Assembly (NCBI GenBank): GCA_902780935.1
Contig: CACZHP010000002.1
Coordinates: forward strand, 1-64,000
Source: an uncultured Bacteroidia bacterium
GTDB taxonomy: Bacteria > Bacteroidota > Bacteroidia > Bacteroidales > UBA932
Reading direction: 5' to 3'
DNA length: 64,000 nucleotides
Below the pieces are notes generated by a model. That model saw nothing but the letters and a program-made list of their open reading frames with translations. It was not told the DNA's origin and ran no database searches. A program made the translations under genes and the position numbers. Positions 53,316-61,570 of the stretch are shown piece by piece. How positions within the stretch are numbered: the stretch's first letter is position 1; each line of letters begins with the position of its first letter.

Positions 53316-54536
53316 ATGAGAAAGTTAACTAAAATGATGCTTGCGTTTGCCGCCGCTTGCGGAATGTGCGTAGCCTGCGACAAGAATAATGACGGCCCTG
53401 GCCTCTCCGATGACGAAAAGGAGATGAAAGACATTGTCTCACAGTATGTCCCAGGTGTGATTTACTCCACTTACGGTGACTTGGCCAAAGAGAGTTCCGA
53501 ACTCTACGACCTTCTTGCCGCGGCATCAAGGAAAGGAGTCGCCTCTTTAAGCCAAGGCGAGTTGGACGCGATCTGCGCCAAATTCCTGCAAGCAAGGCAG
53601 AGCTGGGAAGAGTCTGAGGCCTTCCTTTACGGAGCCGCCACCGACTTCGGCATTGATCCGCATATCGACACGTGGCCGCTGGATGTGGAGGCTCTTGCGA
53701 CATCCTTGTCCAACGCCGAGCAGGTTGCCGCCCTCGAAGGAGAGGACGGGATCGCTTACGCTGCTGCGAAACTTGGTCAGGAACTACTTGGTTTTCACGG
53801 TATTGAGTTCGTGCTGTTCCGTGACGGATCCAACAGGAAGGTAGAGGCTCTGCGCTCGAATGAGGATCACTCAGCTTTTGCGGGCAAGACTGTCACCGGT
53901 GCCCAGGAACTGGTTTATGCCACGGCTGTCGCCGGGGATCTGAGGGACAACTGCTATCGTCTGTGCGTCTCATGGAACCCCGATGCTCCCGCCGCCTATA
54001 AGTCCCGTTGCGAGGAACTTGAGGTGGCTGTCACCCTTACAGGCTCCGACAGGACCTATGGGGAGAACATGCTTGGCGCCGCTGAGACCGGAAGCACCTA
54101 TTCGACTTGGCAGGAGACACTTTCCTCGATCCTTGTCGCCGGTTGCTCCAACATCTGCAACGAGGTGGCCAACGTCAAGATGGGCAACGCCCATTCCGGA
54201 GAGGATGTCAACTACATCGAGTCTCCTTACAGCAAGAAATCTTTCCAGGACTTTATAGACAATATCCTGAGCATCCAGTACAGCCTTTATGGCGGTGCGG
54301 GAGCGACGACCCCTGGATCCAAATCCATTATGAGCTATCTGGGCAACCACAACTACAGCGGAGCTTCAGACATGCAAAAGGCTCTTGAGGCATCCCTCTC
54401 AGCCTTGAAGGCATGCCAGGCTAAGGGCGCTTTCGTGGACATCTACACTGACTCTTCAGTCCAGAAAGCGATGGATGAGGTGAATAAACTGGATGAGGAA
54501 CTTAATAAGGCCGCGGCATGGATTGTAAAGCGTTAA
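53316..54536 (+). CDS. imelysin-family lipoprotein (metal uptake)
   Basis: The 406-residue protein has a lipoprotein signal (GMCVAC, Cys near residue 21) and the imelysin GxHxxE motif as GFHGIEF (about residue 165). The rest is helical, as in imelysin/EfeO/Algp7 proteins, which take part in iron or other metal uptake at the cell surface. It starts 21 bases after the porin stop and its end overlaps the next gene by 19 bases. The metal is not determined by sequence. A TTG at 53310 is a less likely start. Confidence 0.87.
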   Translation: MRKLTKMMLAFAAACGMCVACDKNNDGPGLSDDEKEMKDIVSQYVPGVIYSTYGDLAKESSELYDLLAAASRKGVASLSQGELDAICAKFLQARQSWEESEAFLYGAATDFGIDPHIDTWPLDVEALATSLSNAEQVAALEGEDGIAYAAAKLGQELLGFHGIEFVLFRDGSNRKVEALRSNEDHSAFAGKTVTGAQELVYATAVAGDLRDNCYRLCVSWNPDAPAAYKSRCEELEVAVTLTGSDRTYGENMLGAAETGSTYSTWQETLSSILVAGCSNICNEVANVKMGNAHSGEDVNYIESPYSKKSFQDFIDNILSIQYSLYGGAGATTPGSKSIMSYLGNHNYSGASDMQKALEASLSALKACQAKGAFVDIYTDSSVQKAMDEVNKLDEELNKAAAWIVKR

Positions 54537-56227
54537 GATTGGTTTTGGTTCTGATGGCGGCGGCCTCTTTGGCCGCTTGCCGCGACAATGGCGACGGGCC
54601 CTCTTTGAAAAGGGAGCCCGACGCCAAATATGTCGGCCAGGCTGTGGGCAACTTCGAGGCTTCGGAGTGGTATCCTGGAGGAGAACTCGGCACCACCGAC
54701 AATGTCACTGAAGGCTGTTATGAGGATGAGACACCGTCGGTCTTGGCTCAAGGACTCGAAACCGAATTCAATCTGGGCGAAGCTGCCTTCGAGCGCAAGT
54801 TCACCCAGAACACTGAACCTTTCAAGGGTCTGGGACCAGCCTATGTCCGTTCCTCCTGCCTCGACTGCCATCCCGGATATGGCCATGGAAAATGGCAGAA
54901 GGAGTACAAGGCCGGTTTCGGGAATGGCTATCTCCTTGTGGTTTACCATCCGGCGGACGGGGCCAACAGCGATGACGGCCCCTATGTGGCTGAGGTTACC
55001 GGTATGCCGCAGACGAAGGCTGTCGCTCCATTCCTTCCTCCTATCGACGAGGACAAGATATCCCTCAATTGGATGAAGGTCACCTCCATGGAAAGCGGTC
55101 TGCCGATGGCTTTCCCGGACGGAGAGACCTACGAGCTTATCTATCCGGAGTTGTATATTCCCGAAGATGCCTTTAATACCGATCCCACACCCTATCAGAC
55201 GGGGCCGGTCGCTTTCCGCTTGGAATCTACCATAGGGATAATCGGGACGGGACTTCTTGATGCCATCCCCGAGGAGAGCATCAAGGAGCAGTACATGGCC
55301 GAAGCGCCTTACGTGGAGTTGAATCCCGCATTCTGGGACAAGGAGGCCGGCGATTTCGCCCCGACAGCATGGTACACTCTTGCCGAAGGCCAATTCGCTG
55401 ATGGCACACCCGCTCCGGCAGGTACCAAGAAGCTCAAGAGGTTCACGTACGCCATGACCCGCGCCTCGCTGCAGGACGGAGCCGGAGCCAACGCCATCTG
55501 GAATATCACGAATGTGAGCCGCGGAGACCGCCATTTCCTCTATACCACTAAGGCCTGGGCGAAGAAGATGTCCGAGACTCCTTCCGTGATCGCGGCTGTC
55601 AAGGCCGATCCCTCATCTCCTTACTACGCTGACGGGACTGACGATGGTATCGCCGAGGCGATCCTGAATCTTCTCGATCCTTCAACCGATCAGTTTAACA
55701 ACAAATGGCATAACTTCACTCCGGAAATGGGTGAGGATCAATATTATAACTTCCTCGTCTGGCATAGGGGACTCTCCATTCCGAGGGCCAGGAACCTCAA
55801 CCGTCCAGAAGTCCAGAAAGGCAAGGAAGTGTTCAACAAGATCGGCTGCGCCACCTGCCACAAGGCTTCATGGGAGACCAAGGATGACAATTATTGGGCT
55901 CCCGCGATCACCAAGGGCAGGCAGCTCCCAAGATACCGTAACCAGAAGATTTACCCTTACACTGACATGATCCAGCACCGCCTGTTCATGAAGAATGGGA
56001 TCCATGGGAGCTGGTGCCGTACGACCCCTCTTTGGGGCAGGGGACTCTCCAGGGCCAACACCGGGTCAGAGGACAGGATCCACGACTGCAGGGCGAGGAA
56101 TGTCATCGAGGCCATCATGTGGCACGGCTACAGCAGGAAGAGCGACGCTTATGAGTCCACGGAGAAGTTCTACAACCTCTCCAAGGAAGACCGCGACGCT
56201 GTGGTCGAGTTTATTAATTCGTTATAA
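54518..56227 (+). CDS. dihaem c-type cytochrome oxidoreductase, lipoprotein (DUF1111-like)
   Basis: The 569-residue protein has a lipoprotein signal (LAAC, Cys21), a haem-binding CLDCH at 114-118 and a second CATCH at 444-448, and regions resembling dihaem thiol-oxidoreductase or dihaem peroxidase proteins (the MauG/CcpA-type fold). It should carry two covalent haems in the envelope. The start overlaps the imelysin gene by 19 bases, a tight link. In related operons such proteins accompany imelysins and may change metal oxidation state; this is inference. Haem attachment needs cytochrome c maturation genes elsewhere. Confidence 0.85.
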   Translation: MDCKALRLVLVLMAAASLAACRDNGDGPSLKREPDAKYVGQAVGNFEASEWYPGGELGTTDNVTEGCYEDETPSVLAQGLETEFNLGEAAFERKFTQNTEPFKGLGPAYVRSSCLDCHPGYGHGKWQKEYKAGFGNGYLLVVYHPADGANSDDGPYVAEVTGMPQTKAVAPFLPPIDEDKISLNWMKVTSMESGLPMAFPDGETYELIYPELYIPEDAFNTDPTPYQTGPVAFRLESTIGIIGTGLLDAIPEESIKEQYMAEAPYVELNPAFWDKEAGDFAPTAWYTLAEGQFADGTPAPAGTKKLKRFTYAMTRASLQDGAGANAIWNITNVSRGDRHFLYTTKAWAKKMSETPSVIAAVKADPSSPYYADGTDDGIAEAILNLLDPSTDQFNNKWHNFTPEMGEDQYYNFLVWHRGLSIPRARNLNRPEVQKGKEVFNKIGCATCHKASWETKDDNYWAPAITKGRQLPRYRNQKIYPYTDMIQHRLFMKNGIHGSWCRTTPLWGRGLSRANTGSEDRIHDCRARNVIEAIMWHGYSRKSDAYESTEKFYNLSKEDRDAVVEFINSL

Positions 56228-56235
56228 TTGACCTA

Positions 56236-56294
56236 CTTCCTTGGCGAGACGGCAATTATTGCTATCTTTGTCAACTCATGACTCGCCAAGGAAG
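56236..56294. repeat. perfect 13-bp inverted repeat around the GNAT promoter
   Basis: CTTCCTTGGCGAG at 56236-56248 and its exact complement CTCGCCAAGGAAG at 56282-56294 are separated by 33 bases. The first arm contains the -33 TTG; the second covers codons 2-6 of the GNAT gene. The arm centres are 46 base pairs apart. No T tract follows, so a terminator is unlikely. Confidence 0.85.
56241..56270 (+). promoter_or_regulatory. GNAT operon promoter, near-leaderless
   Basis: TTG (56241-56243), 19 bases, TATCTTTG (56263-56270). The predicted start of transcription (near 56277) is next to the ATG at 56278, so the first gene would be translated from an almost leaderless mRNA. Confidence 0.7.
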
Positions 56295-56790
56295 AATCAT
56301 ACGTGAGGCCACGGCCGCCGATCTGGATGGGATAATGCCCGTCCTGGATGCCGCCAAAGGAATAATGCGCTCTGACGGGAACATGAACCAGTGGTCCGAC
56401 GGTTATCCTTCGCGAGAGGCGATCTTGGCGGATATCCACAGGAACGGAGGTTTTGTCGTGGAGGACTCCGGCCGTGTCACCGGCTACTTCGCCTTCCTGC
56501 CTTCTCCGGAACCGACATATTCTTATATCGAAGGCGGGGAGTGGGTGGATGATGTGATGCCATATCATGTCATACATCGTATCGCGAGCTATCCTGATGC
56601 TCACGGAATATTCTCGGACATGATGGATTTCTGTTTCGATCGGGATCCGAACATCCGGATTGACACACATCGGGATAATTCTATAATGCGCCACAATATA
56701 GCCAAACACGGTTTTACCTATTGCGGCATAATCTACCTGGAGTCGGGCGACGAGAGGCTCGCCTACCAGAAAATATTGACGACGAAATGA
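56278..56790 (+). CDS. GNAT-family N-acetyltransferase
   Basis: The 170-residue protein begins IIREATAADLDGIMPVLDAA, an opening typical of GNAT proteins, and has GYFAFLPSP and the C-terminal DTHRDNSIMRHNIAKHGFTYCGIIY stretch with the acetyl-CoA region. The acceptor (small molecule or protein) cannot be read from sequence. It starts the GNAT-DUF4491-TonB receptor-rhodanese/MBL operon, overlapping DUF4491 by four bases. The perfect inverted repeat covers its promoter and first codons. Confidence 0.85.
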   Translation: MTRQGRIIREATAADLDGIMPVLDAAKGIMRSDGNMNQWSDGYPSREAILADIHRNGGFVVEDSGRVTGYFAFLPSPEPTYSYIEGGEWVDDVMPYHVIHRIASYPDAHGIFSDMMDFCFDRDPNIRIDTHRDNSIMRHNIAKHGFTYCGIIYLESGDERLAYQKILTTK

Positions 56791-57161
56791 ATTTTAATGG
56801 AATAATAGTGGGCGTGTCGGTGTTCCTTATAATAGGAATATGCCACCCGATCACGATTAAGATGGAATATTACTGGGGCAGGAAAAGCTGGATGGTCTTC
56901 TGCGCCGCGGGGATCATCCTCAGTGTCCTTTCCCTGTTCACGAAAAATATGGTTCTTTCCACCATTCTCGCGGCTTTCGCTTTCTCATGCTTTTGGGGCA
57001 TCCATGAGGTGATCACGCAGGAGATGAGGGTTCTGCGTGGCTGGTTCCCGGAGAATCCCGCCCGCCATGAGTATTATGAGCGCCGCCGCGCGGAGCTTGG
57101 CGACGCGATCCTCAAAAGCCATCCCAACCACAAACATCTTAAGGAAAAGCTCGGGAAATGA
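56787..57161 (+). CDS. DUF4491 family membrane protein
   Basis: The 124-residue protein has three hydrophobic segments (about 3-20, 35-52, 58-78) and a soluble tail with GWFPENPARHEYYERRRAELGDAIL, a pattern typical of DUF4491 proteins of Bacteroidetes. No function is known. It overlaps the GNAT gene by four bases and the TonB receptor gene by four bases, so all should be translationally coupled. I infer that it is a small inner-membrane partner of the same system. Confidence 0.8.
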   Translation: MNFNGIIVGVSVFLIIGICHPITIKMEYYWGRKSWMVFCAAGIILSVLSLFTKNMVLSTILAAFAFSCFWGIHEVITQEMRVLRGWFPENPARHEYYERRRAELGDAILKSHPNHKHLKEKLGK

Positions 57162-59182
57162 GACGCGGATACCTGGCTCTCTGGTTCTTCCTTATCTGTG
57201 GATCGTTTTCCGCTTCAGCACAAGACTCTACGGATGTCTTCTCGAGGCATCTGCGTTTGAATGAGTCGATAGTCACATGGTTGACCGGCGAAAGCAAGCT
57301 CGGTGAGACTTCGACAGCAGTCAGTCTGCTGGATTTCAAAGAGTTGAGGTCAGTGGCCTCCGGGAATATAATCGACGCTATCTCCCGGGATCCGGGAGTG
57401 AGTCAGGTCACCACAGGTTCCGGAATATCCAAGCCTGTTATCAGGGGTCTGGGCTACAACCGGGTCGTGGTCATCTCAGACGGCATCCGTCAGGAAGGCC
57501 AGCAGTGGGGAGATGAGCATGGGATCGAGGTGGACGCCAATGGTGTCCACAATGTGGAGATAATAAAGGGTCCCGCCAGCCTGATGTACGGGTCGGACGC
57601 TTTGGCCGGAGTCATCATTTTCCATCCTGACCCCAATATGGCTCCTGATTCCTTCTCCGCTGGCCTTTCCAGCGAGTATCAAAGCAACAGCGGTCTGGCG
57701 TCATATAGCCTCTACCATGCCGGTAACAGCGGCAAAGTGTTCTGGGATGCCCGTTTTAGTGACAAATATGCCCATGCTTATCGTAATAGTGCCGATGGGC
57801 TTGTGCCTGGCTCGCAGTTCCGCGAACGGGCTTTGACCGGTAAAGTGGGAACCAACAGGAAATGGGGCTTCTCCCGTATGACGCTTGGATATTACCATTT
57901 GACACCGGGAATGATCGAGGGCTTTGAGGACGGTGTCCTTGCCGGCCCGACCGGTTATGGCCTTGAGCTCCCGTTCCAGCATGTGCACCACTATAAGGCC
58001 GCGTGGGACAACTCGATACGGGTAGGCGAGGGAAGGATCAAGGCTCTTGTCGGCTTCCAGCAGAACCGCCGGCAGGAGTTCGAGGAAGAGGTTGACGAGG
58101 CGGAACTGGACTTCAAACTCAACACCCTTAATTATGATTTGAAATACATCTCGGGTGAGAACGACGGTTGGAAATACTCAGTCGGTCTTGGCGGTATGTT
58201 CCAAGCCAGCGACAATCTCGGTGAGGAGGTCCTGATTCCGGCATACAACCTGTTTGATGCCGGTGTGTTCGCCACGGGCTCGAAACAGCTCGGACTCTTC
58301 CATTTATCCGGGGGACTGCGGGGTGATGTCAGGCACCTGCATTCTTTTTCCCTTGAGGATAAGTTCAATGATTTCACCAGGAATTTCCAGGGTATCACGG
58401 GTAGTTTCGGCGTTGTCTTCGCACCGGTTAAAAACCTGAATATCAGGGCTAATATCGCCCGTGGTTTCCGTACTCCCAACCTTAGCGAGCTGGCCTCTAA
58501 CGGTGTCCACGAGGGGACTGTCCGTTACGAGATCGGCAACAATGACCTGGATCCGGAGTTCAGCCTTCAGGGTGATCTCGGTATGGATTGGACCACCAAG
58601 CACTTCTTCTTCACGGTCGCGGCCTTCCGCAACAAGATAGATAACTACATTTTCGCTGCGAAAACCGGGGAAGTCGCTGAGGATCACGATGTTTATGCCT
58701 ACACTTCCGGAGAAGCCCTGCTGCGCGGCCTTGAGGCCTCCGTAGATTTCCATCCTATCCACAGTCTCCACATCGGGACTTCGTATTCGTTTGTCCGGGG
58801 TACTTCCGGTGACGGAGACCTCCCGCTGATCCCGGCTCCAAGGATAAGCGGAGAATTGAAATGGGAAATCACTCATGACGGGAAGGTATTGAATAATAAT
58901 TATGTATCTTTGCGTATAGACAGGCATTTCTCCCAGGATCATTTCCTCCCCGGAACCGAGACCGCCACTGAAGGTTACACCTTGGTCGGAGTTTCCGCTT
59001 CCACGGAGGTTATGCGGAAGGGGAAAAGGATCGCGACAGTAAGCCTTATAGCGGACAATTTGACGGATGAGGTTTATTTCAATCATCTCAGCAGGCTGAA
59101 GTATGTCGGGATCCACAATCCTGGCCGCAATGTGACCCTGAAGCTGGAACTGCCTCTCCTTGATTGGACCAGAAATAGATAG
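57158..59182 (+). CDS. TonB-dependent outer-membrane receptor
   Basis: The 674-residue protein has a signal peptide (ending ASAQ near residue 22), a plug domain (about 45-155) with SGISKPVIRGLGYNRVVVISDG and NVEIIKGPASLMYGSDALAGVI, and a beta-barrel with repeated aromatic strand ends; the final residues are LLDWTRNR, without the usual terminal Phe. No N-terminal carboxypeptidase-like domain or SusD partner is present, so a SusCD-type sugar pair is unlikely. The plug resembles small-ligand receptors (ZnuD, cobalamin or haem receptors). The metal or cofactor is not known. Confidence 0.85.
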   Translation: MRRGYLALWFFLICGSFSASAQDSTDVFSRHLRLNESIVTWLTGESKLGETSTAVSLLDFKELRSVASGNIIDAISRDPGVSQVTTGSGISKPVIRGLGYNRVVVISDGIRQEGQQWGDEHGIEVDANGVHNVEIIKGPASLMYGSDALAGVIIFHPDPNMAPDSFSAGLSSEYQSNSGLASYSLYHAGNSGKVFWDARFSDKYAHAYRNSADGLVPGSQFRERALTGKVGTNRKWGFSRMTLGYYHLTPGMIEGFEDGVLAGPTGYGLELPFQHVHHYKAAWDNSIRVGEGRIKALVGFQQNRRQEFEEEVDEAELDFKLNTLNYDLKYISGENDGWKYSVGLGGMFQASDNLGEEVLIPAYNLFDAGVFATGSKQLGLFHLSGGLRGDVRHLHSFSLEDKFNDFTRNFQGITGSFGVVFAPVKNLNIRANIARGFRTPNLSELASNGVHEGTVRYEIGNNDLDPEFSLQGDLGMDWTTKHFFFTVAAFRNKIDNYIFAAKTGEVAEDHDVYAYTSGEALLRGLEASVDFHPIHSLHIGTSYSFVRGTSGDGDLPLIPAPRISGELKWEITHDGKVLNNNYVSLRIDRHFSQDHFLPGTETATEGYTLVGVSASTEVMRKGKRIATVSLIADNLTDEVYFNHLSRLKYVGIHNPGRNVTLKLELPLLDWTRNR

Positions 59183-59192
59183 AAACCTGAAT

Positions 59193-60242
59193 ATGAATAA
59201 GTTGTTCTCTGTTTTTATGGCATTCTCACTCTTTGGACTCTTCTCTTGCGGAGCGTCAGTGAATAATCTCGATGTCGAAGGTTTTGCAGGCAAAGTTGAG
59301 GATTTCCCCGCCGTGAGGCTGATCGATGTCCGCACTCCTGAGGAATATTCCCAAGGCCACCTCATCGGGGCGGTCAACTACGACTGGTACGATTCTACCT
59401 TTGTGGATAAAGTCTCAGTCGCCTATGACAAGAACGCACCCTTGTACATCTATTGCAGGAGCGGAAAACGGGCCTCAGAGGCGGCCGCGGCACTGGACAA
59501 GGCAGGTTTTGAGGTGTTTAATCTTAAGGGAGGCTATCTGGCTTGGACAGAGGCCGGGATGCCAGTGACGAAATATGCGGTGGAGAGGTTCAAGACCGTT
59601 TCCGGCAAGCCGGTTGACATTACCCTTATAAAGCACGGCTCCCTGGCTATCTGTTACGATGGTCTCACAATCCAGATCGATCCAGTCTCAGGACTAGGTA
59701 AGCCGACCGATTACGCCGCAGAGTTTCCCAAGGCCGATGTCATCCTTGTGACGCACGAGCATGGGGACCATTTGGAAGATGCTACCATAGCGACCCTCAC
59801 CGGTGAGAACACGACCCTGATTCTCAACCAGACCAGCCGGGATAAGATCGGCAGGGGAGAGGTGATCCGCAATGGTGAGACGAGGCAACTTTGCGAGGGT
59901 AAAATCAAGTTGGAAGCTGTTCCTGCGTACAACACCACTCCAGGACGTGAGAAATTCCATCCCAAGGGCAACGGTAATGGTTATGTTTTAACTATTGACG
60001 GCTTGTGCGTCTATGTGGCCGGGGACACTGAGGACATTCCGGAAATGGCTGACCTTAAGGATATTGATGTAGCCTTCCTGCCGGTCAATCAGCCTTACAC
60101 CATGACTGTGGACCAATGCGTCTCGGCGGCAATGGCTTTCAAGCCCAAGGTACTGATTCCTTATCACTTCAGCCAGACAGACATAACACCGATTCCGGGA
60201 CGCCTTCCCGGAATCGATGTCCGTCTCCGCGACATGCGGTAG
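59193..60242 (+). CDS. rhodanese-metallo-beta-lactamase fusion, lipoprotein
   Basis: The 349-residue protein has a lipoprotein signal (GLFSCG, Cys near residue 17), a rhodanese domain (about 24-125) with the active-site Cys in IYCRSGKRA and ending in LKGGYLAWTEAGMP, and a metallo-beta-lactamase-like domain (about 140-345) with THEHGDH and AGDTEDIPEM. Rhodanese-MBL fusions with the MBL domain first are known as persulfide dioxygenases and sulfurtransferases; here the rhodanese is first and the protein is probably outside the cytoplasm, which is unusual. It follows the TonB receptor by 10 bases. Sulfur handling or metal-sulfide detoxification is a guess. Confidence 0.82.
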   Translation: MNKLFSVFMAFSLFGLFSCGASVNNLDVEGFAGKVEDFPAVRLIDVRTPEEYSQGHLIGAVNYDWYDSTFVDKVSVAYDKNAPLYIYCRSGKRASEAAAALDKAGFEVFNLKGGYLAWTEAGMPVTKYAVERFKTVSGKPVDITLIKHGSLAICYDGLTIQIDPVSGLGKPTDYAAEFPKADVILVTHEHGDHLEDATIATLTGENTTLILNQTSRDKIGRGEVIRNGETRQLCEGKIKLEAVPAYNTTPGREKFHPKGNGNGYVLTIDGLCVYVAGDTEDIPEMADLKDIDVAFLPVNQPYTMTVDQCVSAAMAFKPKVLIPYHFSQTDITPIPGRLPGIDVRLRDMR

Positions 60243-60247
60243 GATTC

Positions 60248-61570
60248 TTAGAAAATATAGTTCAGACCGACGTTGACTCCGATATTGCCATCGTTCGGAT
60301 CCAGGCACTTACCGACCTCGAAGTTGATGTTGAAGTTCTGGTTCATGATGATGTGCAGTCCGGCTCCGACTCCCATGTGCAATTTCTCGGCCTGGGAAGT
60401 GTAGAAATCAGCTGCGGTGTACTCCTTCCCGTCAACTTTGGCGACGACTGTCTTGTTTCCAAGAAGGTTCTTCATCTCCTCCTCTCTGTAGGGGCTGACA
60501 ATCATTCCCGCGTCGAAGAACGGGTTGGTCGCCAGGGTCCAGTTCTGGTTGATCCAGCGGAACTTGGCGAAACTCCAACGAAGCTCGAAATTGGACCAGG
60601 CATAGCTGTTTCCCATCAGACGGTTGGAAGTCGTGCCTCGGACCGTGCAAGTCGAACCGAGTCCTTCGGTGTTGATCTGCTTCATGTTCAGCGACTGGAT
60701 GCTTTGGAGCAGATAGTATGGGGCGTTTCCGGCCACAAGACCCTGATAGGCGAGATGATACCCGAAGGTCAGCCTGTTTTGGACTACGGGGAAGAACTGC
60801 TTCCAATGGGCGGCCAGTTTGAGGTAACTGTTGTCGTGCTTGGAGATGATGTCCGGCGAGCCGAAGGCATATACCTCCAGATTAGCTCCCCTGGAGGGGT
60901 TGTTCTCATGGTCGCGACTGTCATAGACCACTCCGGCCTTGAATTCAAGGTGCTGTCCGCCAGTTATTTCCTTTTGTGGGATCACATTATGGATGACGTA
61001 GAGGTCGTATAGGGAAAGATCGTGCATCGCATCCAGCCCCTTGTTCTTGGCGTGTCCTGTGTTCATGTTCCAGTAGGTGATTCCGCCGGCCCATCCCCAC
61101 TTGCTGTCTCCGAATTTGCCCTGGAGGCAGGTCATGACGCGGAAGATGTCTCTCCTCATAAGGAAGAACCCCTGTCCTCCGTCTGTAATCCCGTCAAGTT
61201 CAGGGATGTACAGGGAGGAGGCTCCGTTGAAGCCGTAGAAGGAATAGGTCTTGTTCCCGAAATATGAGACCGCGGCCGAGACCCTCAGGCCGGGGATCAG
61301 GTACTTGCTGTCGAAGAAGCTGTGCAGCACAGTGTTTCCCTTTGAGTACTGAGAGATCTCGACATTGGCCTTCCACCTGTACTCCGGGTACGTTGATCCA
61401 TCACCGTACCAGTAAATGTCCGTGAGGGCACCATAATGCCAACCAAGGTCTGAGGAATATCCCACCGCTGGTAGTGGTCCGAAGTTCAAGCCGGTCTTGG
61501 TGACCTCTTGCGCATTGGAATAATGAATGCTGCCGGCCAACAAGGCGGCGATCAAAAGGGTTCTTTTCAT
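60248..61570 (-). CDS. BamA/TamA-family (Omp85) outer-membrane protein without POTRA
   Basis: The 440-residue protein has a signal peptide (ending HYSNAQ near residue 20) and a beta-barrel with GAVLF-type strands; VVYDSRDHENNPSRGANLEVY and TLATNPFFDAGMIV resemble Omp85/surface-antigen barrels, and it ends in Phe. POTRA domains are too short or absent. In Bacteroidetes such short Omp85 proteins are common and of unknown role, possibly lipid or protein export. It starts four bases into the plsC stop, so these are one unit. The start at 61570 begins the signal; 61588 adds six residues. Confidence 0.75.
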   Translation of the reverse strand: MKRTLLIAALLAGSIHYSNAQEVTKTGLNFGPLPAVGYSSDLGWHYGALTDIYWYGDGSTYPEYRWKANVEISQYSKGNTVLHSFFDSKYLIPGLRVSAAVSYFGNKTYSFYGFNGASSLYIPELDGITDGGQGFFLMRRDIFRVMTCLQGKFGDSKWGWAGGITYWNMNTGHAKNKGLDAMHDLSLYDLYVIHNVIPQKEITGGQHLEFKAGVVYDSRDHENNPSRGANLEVYAFGSPDIISKHDNSYLKLAAHWKQFFPVVQNRLTFGYHLAYQGLVAGNAPYYLLQSIQSLNMKQINTEGLGSTCTVRGTTSNRLMGNSYAWSNFELRWSFAKFRWINQNWTLATNPFFDAGMIVSPYREEEMKNLLGNKTVVAKVDGKEYTAADFYTSQAEKLHMGVGAGLHIIMNQNFNINFEVGKCLDPNDGNIGVNVGLNYIF

